From: a virus | Reading direction: 5' to 3' (one strand) | Virus record (IMG/VR): IMGVR_UViG_3300012920_000025 | Coordinates: 1-64,000 of that record | Length of the DNA stretch: 64,000 nucleotides | In this document: piece by piece, positions 34,875-43,185 of the stretch | Layout of the letters: each line of letters starts with the position of its first letter | Numbering within the stretch: the first letter of the stretch is position 1 | Position numbers and translations under genes: made by a program | The notes under the pieces: model-generated | The model's database searches: none | Seen by the model: only the letters and a program-made list of their open reading frames with translations | Told to the model about the DNA's origin: nothing

Positions 34875-35633
34875 ATGGCACTTAATATTGAACTAATGAA
34901 GCAAAAGATGTCTTCATTAACAGGAAAGGGGGACAAAAAGAATAACTTCTGGCGTCCTCAAGAAGGAGAAAATAATATTCGTATTATTCCCACTCCAGAT
35001 GGTGACCCATTTAAGGAAAAGTTTTTCCACTATGGCATCGGTGAACAATCGTTTTTGTGCCCAAAGCGCAACTTTGGAGATGATTGTCCAGTATGTAATC
35101 TGGGTAACGAGTTGTGGAACGAGGGTACCGAAGATAGCAAGTCTATGGCAAAGACCATGTTTGCAAAGCAGCGATTCTTTTCACCTGTCTTGGTCAGAGG
35201 CGAAGAATCAGAAGGTGTAAAGGTGTGGGGGTATGGCAAGTTGGCATACCAGAAGTTACTTGGTATTGTTCTTGACCCTGATTATGGAGACATTACAGAT
35301 CCAGAAGATGGTAATGACTTAAAATTGATGTATGGAAAGCAACCTGGAGCGTCTTACCCAACCACGGACATTCGCCCACGTCCTCGAAAGTCTGTACTTT
35401 GCGATGATGCTGTCGGAGGCGATGAAGCATGCGCAGAGTTGTTGGAAAAGGTTCCAAACCTTGACAATGTTTTTGAGAGAAAAACAACTGCTGAAGTCGC
35501 CGCAATCCTTGAGTCCCACTTGAGCACTGGCGAAACATCTGGCGAGGTTACCCGAGGAGGCAATAACACTTCTACAGTTAAGGACTCTATTGAGCAAAGT
35601 TTCGATGCTGCGTTCAATGAGATTTCTGGTTAG
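34875..35633 (+). CDS. 32: Single-stranded DNA-binding protein, gp32-like
   Basis: 252 residues from ATG 34875, chosen for the AAGGAGG 8 nt upstream; an earlier in-frame ATG has no ribosome site and lies in the leader hairpin. The N-terminal helix (MALNIELMKQKMSSLTG) and NFWRPQEGENNIRIIP lead into the zinc subdomain, with ligands H52, C62, C71 and C74 in the same spacing type as T4 gp32 (H, then C-x9-C-x2-C). The C-terminus is Asp/Glu-containing and should recruit replication partners. It coats single-stranded DNA in replication and recombination. UvsX follows directly. Confidence 0.9.
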   Translation: MALNIELMKQKMSSLTGKGDKKNNFWRPQEGENNIRIIPTPDGDPFKEKFFHYGIGEQSFLCPKRNFGDDCPVCNLGNELWNEGTEDSKSMAKTMFAKQRFFSPVLVRGEESEGVKVWGYGKLAYQKLLGIVLDPDYGDITDPEDGNDLKLMYGKQPGASYPTTDIRPRPRKSVLCDDAVGGDEACAELLEKVPNLDNVFERKTTAEVAAILESHLSTGETSGEVTRGGNNTSTVKDSIEQSFDAAFNEISG

Positions 35634-35646
35634 TGGAGTTTAGTTG

Positions 35647-36795
35647 ATGGGGAAGGTAACAAAAATTAAACCTGGTGGTTTATCCACCAAGGATATAATC
35701 GCATCTCTTAACAAATCGTCAGGAGGTGTGGTTGCCTACAATCTTGGAGAAGAGAACCCAACGGAAGTCAAGGAGTGGATTCCGACTGGTTCCCGATGGT
35801 TGGATTCTATTACTTGCAAGGGCAGGTACGCGGGAATCCCAGTGGGTAAGATCTCTGAGATTGCAGGACTTGAAGCAACGGGTAAATCATTCATGGCTGC
35901 TCAAGTTGCCGCTAATGCCCAGAAGATGGGTTGCCGTGTTGCTTACTTTGATTCAGAGTCTGCTATTGACCCTGACTTTCTCCGGAGAGCAGGATGTGAT
36001 GTAGACGATGAAGATAGTGGTTTGATTTATATTCAAGCACACTCTGTTGAAATGGTGATGGAGACAATTGAGAATCTTTTAAAGATGCCTGAGAAATGGG
36101 TTTTTATCTGGGACTCACTTGCGCTCACTCCTTCAGAGCATGACTTGGAGTCAGACTTCGATCCTCAATCATCTATGGCGATGAAAGCAAGAGTGTTATC
36201 AAAGGGCATGCCAAAGTTGGTGCAACCTATTGCTAATGCTGGCGCAACTTTGTTGGTGTTGAATCAGTTGAAGACCAATATTACTAGGTCTCCTTCCGAG
36301 GCAATGACAACGCCATACATGACTCCTGGTGGCAAGACACTACCTTATTCTTATTCCTTAAGAATCTGGTTAACAGGAAGAAAAGCGAAAGCATCTTTCG
36401 TTACAGATGAAAACGGATTCAGGATTGGATCAGAGGTAAAGTGTAAAATTGAAAAGTCTAGATTCGGGTCGACCGGACGTACTTGTAACTTTAAGATCCT
36501 TTGGGGCGACTCTGATACTGTTGGTGTTCAGGACAGGGAAAGTTGGTTTGATGCCATTCAGATTTCAGATAACCTTGAGCAATCTGGCGCTTGGTATGCA
36601 CTTGTCTATGAAGATGGCACAAGAGAAAAGTTTCAGAGGGCCCATTGGTTAAAGAAGTTGGAAGATGAGAAATTTCAAAAAAGAGTCTTGCAAATCATGG
36701 ATGAAGATGTTATTATGAAGTTCAGCGAAAAGACAGGCAAAGCATCTGATTTCTATGATCAGGAAGAGGATGTCCCACCAAAGACCGACAGCTAG
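35647..36795 (+). CDS. uvsX: Recombinase UvsX / RecA-type
   Basis: 382 residues from ATG 35647 (a TTG stands just before it). Walker A GLEATGKS is at residues 74-81 and Walker B VFIWDS ends at D156; LLVLNQLKTN and a TPGGKTLPY loop follow, as in RecA/UvsX. The protein forms filaments on SSB-coated DNA and drives strand exchange and recombination-dependent replication. Gene order SSB then UvsX, with a terminator after UvsX, suggests a recombination unit driven from the promoter at 34765. Confidence 0.9.
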   Translation: MGKVTKIKPGGLSTKDIIASLNKSSGGVVAYNLGEENPTEVKEWIPTGSRWLDSITCKGRYAGIPVGKISEIAGLEATGKSFMAAQVAANAQKMGCRVAYFDSESAIDPDFLRRAGCDVDDEDSGLIYIQAHSVEMVMETIENLLKMPEKWVFIWDSLALTPSEHDLESDFDPQSSMAMKARVLSKGMPKLVQPIANAGATLLVLNQLKTNITRSPSEAMTTPYMTPGGKTLPYSYSLRIWLTGRKAKASFVTDENGFRIGSEVKCKIEKSRFGSTGRTCNFKILWGDSDTVGVQDRESWFDAIQISDNLEQSGAWYALVYEDGTREKFQRAHWLKKLEDEKFQKRVLQIMDEDVIMKFSEKTGKASDFYDQEEDVPPKTDS

Positions 36796-36802
36796 GTTGG
36801 TC

Positions 36803-36831
36803 CACCCCTGGGAAACCAGGGGTGTTTTTTT
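36803..36831 (+). terminator. Strong Rho-independent terminator
   Basis: CACCCCTGG (36803-36811), GAAA loop, CCAGGGGTG (36816-36824), then seven T. Perfect 9-bp stem after the UvsX gene. Confidence 0.95.
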
Positions 36832-36848
36832 ATTTAAAGGAGAGTAGG

Positions 36849-36944
36849 ATGCTTGAAAACATACTCAACGACAAAGAATTTATTTATACTGCTATTGGTA
36901 TGGTTATTATAGGACTTGCCTTGCATAAATGGAAAAAGGACTAG
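36849..36944 (+). CDS. Small single-pass membrane protein
   Basis: 31 residues: a charged start, then YTAIGMVIIGLALHKW, one likely membrane segment, and a KKD end. GGAGAG lies upstream of ATG 36849, and the next gene starts 1 nt after its stop. Small membrane peptides like this are common in phages; the function is unknown. Confidence 0.5.
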   Translation: MLENILNDKEFIYTAIGMVIIGLALHKWKKD

Positions 36945-36945
36945 A

Positions 36946-37914
36946 ATGAAAAAACTGCTTATAGTTGATGCACAAAATCAATTTATGCGCTCGTACATTG
37001 TTAATCCTACGCTGTCCCCTAATGGAGACCCTCTCGGCGGCGTAGTTGGATTCTTGCAAACAATGAATAAACTGTGCAGACAGGTCCGCCCAGACGCTTT
37101 TGTTGTTGTTTGGGATGGCGATGGTGGATCTTCTAAAAGAAGGTCAAAAAACAAAAACTATAAGGCAGGCAGAAAACCGCCCAAACTTAACAGGTGGGCG
37201 CAGAATATGAACCCTGCTGAGATCCACACCAATCGAGTGTGGCAGCAGGTTCGTTGTATTGAGTACGTTAATGAGACACCGATCATTCAATTCCGAGAAC
37301 CGGGTGTTGAAGCGGATGATGTTATATCATATGTTAGCAGTATGCCCATCTTTAAAGAGTGGAATAAAGCTATAGTTTCGAGTGATAAGGATTTTATTCA
37401 ATTGCTTGATGACAAAACTTTGTTGATTCGACCTACTCAACAGGAGATATTAAACTACAAGAGGGTTTTGGATCAGTACTCTATTCACCCAAGAAACTTT
37501 GCTATTGCCAGATCTATGGTTGGAGACAAGAGCGATAACATCGATGGAATATCGGGCGTCGGACTCAAGACTGTAGCAAAAGCATTTCCCTTTCTTGCTG
37601 AAGACAGGGACGTTTACCTTAGCGACATTAAGGAGCATGCAGAGACCGTAGATTCTAAATTGTCGGTTTATTCTAAACTTGTTGCAGAATATAAAAAAGT
37701 ATGCGATAATTATTCAATAATGCAATTGAGCACACCCCTGATATCAGTTCAGTGTGCACAACATATAAATGATACTTTTGGAGAATACAAACCTTTGTTT
37801 AATAAAACAGAAATCAACAAAATGTTATCTGTGGACGGACTGATTTCAATCAATATCGACTGCTTAACAACAAGTTTCAACTCTATGGTATCCAACAAAA
37901 TCGGTTTTAATTAA
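36946..37914 (+). CDS. rnh: 5'-3' exonuclease / RNase H (FEN family)
   Basis: 322 residues from ATG 36946. Family motifs in order: LLIVDAQNQFMRSY, FVVVWDGDGGSSKRR with a basic arch, GVEADDVISY, IVSSDKDFIQLL, and GDKSDNIDGISGVGLKTV, the helix-hairpin-helix type segment. The acidic residues are the metal ligands of FEN/T4 RNase H nucleases. It should remove RNA primers during lagging-strand synthesis. Its stop overlaps the helicase start (TAATG). Confidence 0.85.
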   Translation: MKKLLIVDAQNQFMRSYIVNPTLSPNGDPLGGVVGFLQTMNKLCRQVRPDAFVVVWDGDGGSSKRRSKNKNYKAGRKPPKLNRWAQNMNPAEIHTNRVWQQVRCIEYVNETPIIQFREPGVEADDVISYVSSMPIFKEWNKAIVSSDKDFIQLLDDKTLLIRPTQQEILNYKRVLDQYSIHPRNFAIARSMVGDKSDNIDGISGVGLKTVAKAFPFLAEDRDVYLSDIKEHAETVDSKLSVYSKLVAEYKKVCDNYSIMQLSTPLISVQCAQHINDTFGEYKPLFNKTEINKMLSVDGLISINIDCLTTSFNSMVSNKIGFN

Positions 37915-39293
37915 TGCAAGCAGTCAAAAGAGATTTTTCCAAGTTTGGGAAAAGTTTTCAAGAAAACTTATGTCACATCATTCTGGACGATAGACCGTTC
38001 GCAGAGCAGATATTTGAAGTGCTAGAGGACAACTTTCTTGAACTCTCCTATCTTCGAGTTTTTGTAAAAAAGATTCGACAGTACAAGGAAAAATATGGAG
38101 TCCACCCAACCAGAGATATAATGAAAAGCATAATGCGCACTGGCATTGCAGAAGAGCAAGACTCTGTGCAGAAGTTGTTGAGAGATTATTATGCCAGAGT
38201 ATTATCTAGACAGATACAAACTGAAGAAGTTGGGTACATTAAGGATACCGCTTTGGATTTTTGCAGAAAGCAGAAACTCCAAGAAGCAATGATGAGGTGT
38301 GTGCCTCTTCTTGAAAAATCTTCTTTTGATGAGATAGCGAAAAATATAAATGATGCAATAAAACTGGGTATGTCCAATGATGTTGGTTACGACTACATGA
38401 AAGACTTCGAACTCAGGTTTATGGAAAAGTCTCGCGATCCCGTATCTACAGGGTGGGATACTGTTGATAAGATTACTAAGGGCGGACTTGGTAAAGGAGA
38501 ACTGGGAGTTGTGATTGCACCAACTGGTGCAGGAAAGTCAATGGTACTCGTTCATCTTGGTGCACAAGCACTTCAACGTGGCAAAAATGTTGTGCATTAC
38601 ACTCTTGAACTTGGAGATACCGTTGTTGGAACTAGATATGATAGTTGTATAACAGGTTATCACCTAACTGGCATTAATGTTTTCAAGGAACAAATCTATG
38701 ACGACCTCAGAGATTTAGAGGGTAAACTTATTATAAAAGAATACCCAACTAGATCCGCTACAATAAGCACTATACGAAATCACGTAGAAAAAATGAAAGT
38801 TACAGGTTTTGTACCGGACATGATTATTGTTGACTATGCTGATCTTATAAAACCAACAGGATCATCACGAGAGGAGAAGAGACATCAACTTGAGACGATT
38901 TATGAAGAGTTGAGAGGAATATCTCAAGAGGTTGGGTGTCCTGTGTGGACAGCATCCCAGACTAATAGGTCAGCATTAAATGCAGAAGTTATAACAATGG
39001 AATCTATTTCAGAAGCATACAATAAGTGTTTTGTTGCTGATTTTATCTTCTCTGTCTCTCGTACAATTGACGACAAAGAGATAAATGGTGGAAGAATTTT
39101 TATTGCAAAGAACAGAAATGGGCCCGATGGAATGATTTACCCTATATTTATGGATACCTCTAATGTCAAGATCAAGATCTTGCCAAAGGTACTCACCACA
39201 GAAGAAATGGATGACGTGACTAAAAATGCAGCGAAAAAACAAAAAGAATTTATTAGAGAGAGATATCAAAAAATGAAGGGAGGAAGCAAATGA
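37914..39293 (+). CDS. 41: Replicative DNA helicase, DnaB/gp41-type
   Basis: 459 residues. An N-terminal helical part (1-165) leads into the RecA-like core: STGWDTVDKITKGGLGKGELGVV, Walker A APTGAGKS (202-209), VHYTLELG, Walker B MIIVDYADLI (about 305-314), and TASQTNRSAL. An IFIAKNRNGPDG segment corresponds to the arginine-finger region of DnaB. It should form a hexamer on the lagging-strand template and unwind DNA ahead of the polymerase. Translation is coupled to the 5'-nuclease by a 1-nt overlap. Confidence 0.88.
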   Translation: MQAVKRDFSKFGKSFQENLCHIILDDRPFAEQIFEVLEDNFLELSYLRVFVKKIRQYKEKYGVHPTRDIMKSIMRTGIAEEQDSVQKLLRDYYARVLSRQIQTEEVGYIKDTALDFCRKQKLQEAMMRCVPLLEKSSFDEIAKNINDAIKLGMSNDVGYDYMKDFELRFMEKSRDPVSTGWDTVDKITKGGLGKGELGVVIAPTGAGKSMVLVHLGAQALQRGKNVVHYTLELGDTVVGTRYDSCITGYHLTGINVFKEQIYDDLRDLEGKLIIKEYPTRSATISTIRNHVEKMKVTGFVPDMIIVDYADLIKPTGSSREEKRHQLETIYEELRGISQEVGCPVWTASQTNRSALNAEVITMESISEAYNKCFVADFIFSVSRTIDDKEINGGRIFIAKNRNGPDGMIYPIFMDTSNVKIKILPKVLTTEEMDDVTKNAAKKQKEFIRERYQKMKGGSK

Positions 39294-41152
39294 GTTTATC
39301 AAATGATATTTTGTCAGAGATCACAGTGCACATGAAGTACGCAAAGTACATTCCAGAAAAAAACAGAAGAGAGACATGGGAAGAACTAGTAACAAGGAAT
39401 ATGCAAATGCACCTTAAGAAGTTCCCAGAACTTGAATTGCAAATAAGAAAAAACTATAAGATGGTTTTCGATAAGAAGGTATTACCCTCTATGAGGTCCC
39501 TGCAGTTTGGAGGCAAACCAATTGAAGTTGCCCCTAACCGTATTTTCAACTGTGCATTCATGCCGATCGATGACTGGCGCTCATTTGGTGAGGCAATGTT
39601 CCTTTTGCTAGGCGGTACTGGTGTTGGTTACAGTGTGCAGAAGCATCATGTAGAAAAGTTACCAGAGATTCAGAAACCAAACACTAAAAGAACTAGAAGG
39701 TTCTTGGTTAATGACTCGATAGAGGGTTGGGCAGATGCTGTAAAGGCGCTGGTCAGATCCTACTTTAACGGTGGATCTAGACTTAGATTTGATTATACGG
39801 ACATACGACCCAAGGGTGCAGCACTCGTGACGTCAGGTGGTAAAGCACCAGGACCCCAACCCCTGCGTGAATGTCTTGTCAAACTAGAAGGTATGTTATC
39901 AGAGAAAGAGAACGGAGATAAGTTATCATCTATTGAAGTTCATGATATGGTGTGCCACATTGCCGACGCTGTGCTTGCAGGTGGTATCAGAAGAGCGGCA
40001 CTTATTTCACTATTCTCTGCAGATGATGATGATATGATTGCGGCCAAGTCCGGTAACTGGTGGGAGACTAACCCACAGCGTGGACGTGCAAATAACTCTG
40101 TCGTTTTACTTCGCCACAAGATTGACAAAGAATATTTTATGAATCTTTGGGACAGAGTCAAAGCATCAGGGGCGGGAGAACCAGGGTTTTATTTCTCTAA
40201 CGACAAAGATTGGGGTACGAACCCCTGTTGTGAGATCGGACTTAGACCTTACCAGTTCTGCAATCTAACAGAAGTGAATGTTTCAGACCTAGAATCACAA
40301 GAAGACTTTGAAGAGAGGGTAAAGGCAGCGACTTTCATTGGCACGCTGCAAGCAAGTTACACAGACTTTCACTATCTTCGTGATGTTTGGCGCAGAACAA
40401 CAGAAAGAGATGCACTTATCGGCGTATCAATGACTGGTATTGCATCCGGTGCTGTTCTTGATCTTGATATGAAAGCAGCAGCAATCGCAGTTAAGAAAGA
40501 GAACTCAAGGGTTGCGGAACTTATTGGTGTTAAACCAGCAGCAAGAACAACTTGCGTGAAACCAGCAGGTACTACAAGTTTAACTGTTGGGACATCCTCT
40601 GGTATCCACGCTTGGCATAACGACTACTATATTCGTCGCATTCGAGTTGGTAAGAATGAACCAATCTATTCTTACTTGGTAGAGAATCACCCAGAGTTAA
40701 TCGAGGATGAATACTTCAGTCCCCATAGCACTGCTGTTATTTCTATTCCACAAAAGGCACCAGAAAACGCTATTATGAGAACGGAGTCAGCGCTTCAGTT
40801 ACTTAGAAGAGTTAAGAAAGTAACTGACGAGTGGGTGAAACCAGGGTTTAGAAAAGGTCAGAATACTCACAATATCTCTGCAACAGTATCAATCAAGGAT
40901 GCGGAATGGGTCGACGTTGGTGAGTGGATGTGGGAAAACAGAGAGAGTTACAACGGACTGTCTGTGCTTCCTTACGACGGTGGTACGTACACCCAAGCAC
41001 CTTTTGAGGATTGCTCAAAAGAAACCTATGAAGCAATGATGGCATCTCTCAGCAATGTTGACCTGACTAGAGTCGTTGAAGAAGAGGACAACACAGATCT
41101 TAAGGGTGAAGTTGCTTGTGCAGGCGGTGCTTGTGAGGTTAAATTTGTATGA
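39290..41152 (+). CDS. nrdJ: Ribonucleotide reductase, B12-dependent class II (NrdJ-type)
   Basis: 620 residues. The single-chain RTPR type is indicated by FNCAFMP (C88), the catalytic NPCCEIG (C313, E315) and QFCNLTE (C324). The 11-residue spacing from C313 to C324 equals that between C408 and C419 of the Lactobacillus enzyme. AGTTSLTVGTSSGIH forms a phosphate-binding turn, and the C-terminal CAGGAC pair is the redox shuttle. It makes deoxyribonucleotides using adenosylcobalamin. The start overlaps the helicase stop by 4 nt, and its stop overlaps the IscU start. Confidence 0.9.
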   Translation: MSLSNDILSEITVHMKYAKYIPEKNRRETWEELVTRNMQMHLKKFPELELQIRKNYKMVFDKKVLPSMRSLQFGGKPIEVAPNRIFNCAFMPIDDWRSFGEAMFLLLGGTGVGYSVQKHHVEKLPEIQKPNTKRTRRFLVNDSIEGWADAVKALVRSYFNGGSRLRFDYTDIRPKGAALVTSGGKAPGPQPLRECLVKLEGMLSEKENGDKLSSIEVHDMVCHIADAVLAGGIRRAALISLFSADDDDMIAAKSGNWWETNPQRGRANNSVVLLRHKIDKEYFMNLWDRVKASGAGEPGFYFSNDKDWGTNPCCEIGLRPYQFCNLTEVNVSDLESQEDFEERVKAATFIGTLQASYTDFHYLRDVWRRTTERDALIGVSMTGIASGAVLDLDMKAAAIAVKKENSRVAELIGVKPAARTTCVKPAGTTSLTVGTSSGIHAWHNDYYIRRIRVGKNEPIYSYLVENHPELIEDEYFSPHSTAVISIPQKAPENAIMRTESALQLLRRVKKVTDEWVKPGFRKGQNTHNISATVSIKDAEWVDVGEWMWENRESYNGLSVLPYDGGTYTQAPFEDCSKETYEAMMASLSNVDLTRVVEEEDNTDLKGEVACAGGACEVKFV

Positions 41153-41538
41153 GTTACTCGAAGCAAGTGATAGACCATTTTGAGAACCCAAGAAATACGG
41201 GATCATTAGATAAGAATGACAACTCTGTAGGAACTGGTATTGTCGGCGCACCCGCTTGTGGAGATGTTATGAAATTACAAATCAAAGTAAATGATAACGG
41301 AGAAATTGAAGATGCAAAGTTTAAAACATATGGTTGCGGTTCAGCAATTGCATCTTCATCTCTGGTTACAGAATGGATAAAAGGTAAAACTCTTGACGAA
41401 GCGCAAGAGATCAAAAACAAAGACATTGCGGAATACCTTTCTCTTCCGCCTGTAAAAATTCACTGTTCTGTCTTAGCTGAAGATGCAATCAAATCTGCCA
41501 TAGAGGATTATAAAAAGAAAAATGATAACTCTAACTGA
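41149..41538 (+). CDS. iscU: Fe-S cluster scaffold IscU-like
   Basis: 129 residues. All four cluster-site residues are present: C37 (GAPACGDVMKLQI), C63 (YGCGSAIASS), H105 and C106 (KIHCSVLAEDAI), with D39. These numbers equal those of E. coli IscU. The LPPVK motif for the HscA chaperone is present (LSLPPVKI). It should assemble [2Fe-2S] clusters. It overlaps the reductase stop (4 nt) and the IscA gene (17 nt), so the three are co-translated. Confidence 0.93.
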   Translation: MSYSKQVIDHFENPRNTGSLDKNDNSVGTGIVGAPACGDVMKLQIKVNDNGEIEDAKFKTYGCGSAIASSSLVTEWIKGKTLDEAQEIKNKDIAEYLSLPPVKIHCSVLAEDAIKSAIEDYKKKNDNSN

Positions 41539-41836
41539 ATCTGCTGCAAAAAAGATGAAAGCAATGCTAGACAATAAAGATGAGACGGGAGTGCGCGCCG
41601 CTGTACAGGGCGGCGGGTGTTCCGGTTTTACTTATAAGTTATTGTTCGATTCGGAGAACAAAGGTGATAAAGTAATAACAGACCAGGGCGTTAAGATCTA
41701 TGTAGACCCTAAGAGTTTTTTGTATTTGATGGGAACGACGATAGACTTTGTTGATGAATTGAATCAATCTGGATTTAGATTCGTCAACCCCAACGCAAAA
41801 AGAACTTGTGGGTGCGGCGAGAGTTTTTCAATTTAG
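41522..41836 (+). CDS. iscA: A-type Fe-S carrier IscA-like
   Basis: 104 residues. The family signature is complete: a GGGCSGFTY segment with C33 and a C-terminal CGCGESF with C96 and C98, the three Cys ligands. A-type carriers pass clusters from the scaffold to client enzymes. It overlaps the IscU gene by 17 nt. No cysteine desulfurase is visible in the window, so sulfur must come from the host or from elsewhere in the genome. Confidence 0.93.
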   Translation: MITLTESAAKKMKAMLDNKDETGVRAAVQGGGCSGFTYKLLFDSENKGDKVITDQGVKIYVDPKSFLYLMGTTIDFVDELNQSGFRFVNPNAKRTCGCGESFSI

Positions 41837-41849
41837 GCACAAAAAATAC

Positions 41850-41878
41850 TTGCATTATTTGATATAATCTAGTATTAT
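41850..41878 (+). promoter_or_regulatory. Probable sigma70-type promoter
   Basis: TTGCAT (41850-41855), 17-nt spacer, TATTAT (41873-41878). A TGATATAAT extended -10 lies inside the spacer as an alternative. The element lies in the 72-nt gap after IscA and before the GapR-like gene. Confidence 0.6.
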
Positions 41879-41908
41879 TATTCTACCAACAACAAAGAAG
41901 GAGATATT

Positions 41909-42181
41909 ATGTTTGGTGACAAAGAAGAAGATTTGTTGACGAAAGACGAACACATCGTCAATTTTATTAAAGCATTTGTTGCTATCGAGCAAGAGATGGA
42001 ACCCCTGAAGGAACACCTTCGTGATTTGAGATCCAGTTATTCTGAGAACGATTGGTTATCCAAAGAGGATATGCGAATGGCAGTTAAGGTATATAGGATG
42101 CTGAAATCTGGCGACGACCTTGAAATGATTACAGATTACTTTAATCATCTCAAGCAAAACTTTGGGGGTGCAGATGTCTGA
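41909..42181 (+). CDS. Small GapR-like protein
   Basis: 90 residues. The order IKAFVAIEQEMEPLKEHLRDLRSSYSE, W-LSKEDMRMAVKVYRMLKSGDD and a final helix matches the layout of GapR/DUF2312 coiled-coil DNA-binding proteins (IERIE--E---L--DIKD-Y-EAK, then K-LRK-I). GapR binds overtwisted DNA at replication forks. AAGGAG precedes ATG 41909, and the 3' end overlaps the next gene. Resemblance is by layout, so the call is moderate. Confidence 0.45.
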   Translation: MFGDKEEDLLTKDEHIVNFIKAFVAIEQEMEPLKEHLRDLRSSYSENDWLSKEDMRMAVKVYRMLKSGDDLEMITDYFNHLKQNFGGADV

Positions 42182-42497
42182 TAGAATCCTAACACTAAAA
42201 CCTCTCAATAGGTATGTTACAATCGTTCCGCATTTTGTTACAAAGAAGACTGATAACGGGGTTTTATTGCCTGAAGACTTTAAGCAAGAGGAGTCTAGGT
42301 TTGTGAAAGCAACGATTGTAGAGATCGCGTCAGACTGTAAAGAAGATCTCAAAAGAGTTCAAAGAACTTCCAAGAGTGAAGTCACTGCTATAGTTGATAG
42401 GTCTATGATCGAGGTTGTAGAGTTGGCAGATAGAAAGCATCATGTTATATTAGAGAACTACATCCTTGGCGTCTACAGGAGACCAGATGAAAATTGA
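42174..42497 (+). CDS. Co-chaperonin, GroES-like
   Basis: 107 residues from ATG 42174; an in-frame TTG 12 nt upstream is possible but less likely. LKPLNRYVTIVPH, then KKTDNGVLLPEDF, then FVKATIVEIASD, and VDRSMIEVVELADRKHHVILENYILGVY follow the Cpn10 order of strands. TDNGVLLP takes the place of the GroES mobile loop that docks into GroEL (hydrophobic triplet VLL). It overlaps its neighbours on both sides. T4 also carries a GroES substitute (gp31). A phage GroEL sits 14 kb downstream. Confidence 0.7.
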   Translation: MSDRILTLKPLNRYVTIVPHFVTKKTDNGVLLPEDFKQEESRFVKATIVEIASDCKEDLKRVQRTSKSEVTAIVDRSMIEVVELADRKHHVILENYILGVYRRPDEN

Positions 42498-43185
42498 TTT
42501 ATTTGGGGACGATATAGGTGCGGTTGAGTACGTTTCACATATGGGTACGGATCTGTCAGTTGTTAATGCGGCACGAGTGTCCTTTGGAGCAGGAAAAGAA
42601 GAAGTAGACGAAAAGGATATTAAACTCATCAACTATCTTATGCGCCACAATCATAGTTCTCCTTTTGAACATTGTGTGCTTACTTATAAATTTACTGTGC
42701 CTTTGTTTATACGCTCCCAACACCACAGACATCGTACTTGGGCTTATAACGAGATCAGTAGAAGGTACACTTCTGTGGACATGAAGTTTTATGAACCTAG
42801 TGAGTTTAGAACTCAGCACAAGTCCAACAGGCAAGCGAGCAACGTGGAGGGCATGATTGATCCCGACATGTCAAAGGGTATGGCCCCAGGCGTCACAGCA
42901 TCAAGAATGGTAAAAGACCATCACGCTCAATCCCTGTTTCTCTATACTAGGTTGGTAGAGGAGGGTGTTTGCCGCGAGCAAGCAAGAGGCGTCTTACCGC
43001 AAAACTTATATACACAGTATTATGGGACAGCAAACTTGCACAACTTACTGAAGTTTGTATCATTGCGCGTGCATGATGGCGCACAGTGGGAAATACAAGA
43101 AGTTGCTAAAGCGTGTTTGAGTATTGCGAAGCAGCACTTTCCTCACTCTGTGGAATCTTTTATGAAGCACAAAATGGAGCACTGA
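42487..43185 (+). CDS. thyX: Flavin-dependent thymidylate synthase ThyX
   Basis: 232 residues from ATG 42487, overlapping the co-chaperonin by 11 nt. The ThyX signature RHR-x7-S is exact (R81-H-R83 to S91 in RHRTWAYNEIS), preceded by FIRSQHH. The enzyme makes dTMP from dUMP with FAD and NADPH. A dUTPase at 50529 provides dUMP. The stop overlaps the start of the lipoprotein gene (TGATG). Confidence 0.93.
   Translation: MKIDLFGDDIGAVEYVSHMGTDLSVVNAARVSFGAGKEEVDEKDIKLINYLMRHNHSSPFEHCVLTYKFTVPLFIRSQHHRHRTWAYNEISRRYTSVDMKFYEPSEFRTQHKSNRQASNVEGMIDPDMSKGMAPGVTASRMVKDHHAQSLFLYTRLVEEGVCREQARGVLPQNLYTQYYGTANLHNLLKFVSLRVHDGAQWEIQEVAKACLSIAKQHFPHSVESFMKHKMEH

Noticed and set aside
41856-41866. TTGCAT with the TATAAT inside the 41850 region as a standard promoter
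   Set aside because: The spacing is only 7 nt. Either an extended -10 or the TATTAT 17 nt away is needed, so I listed the latter pairing.
43113-43184. Extended start for the lipoprotein gene at 43113
   Set aside because: It would put 24 extra residues, overlapping ThyX, in front of a good lipoprotein signal; ATG 43185 overlaps the ThyX stop in the usual style of this genome.
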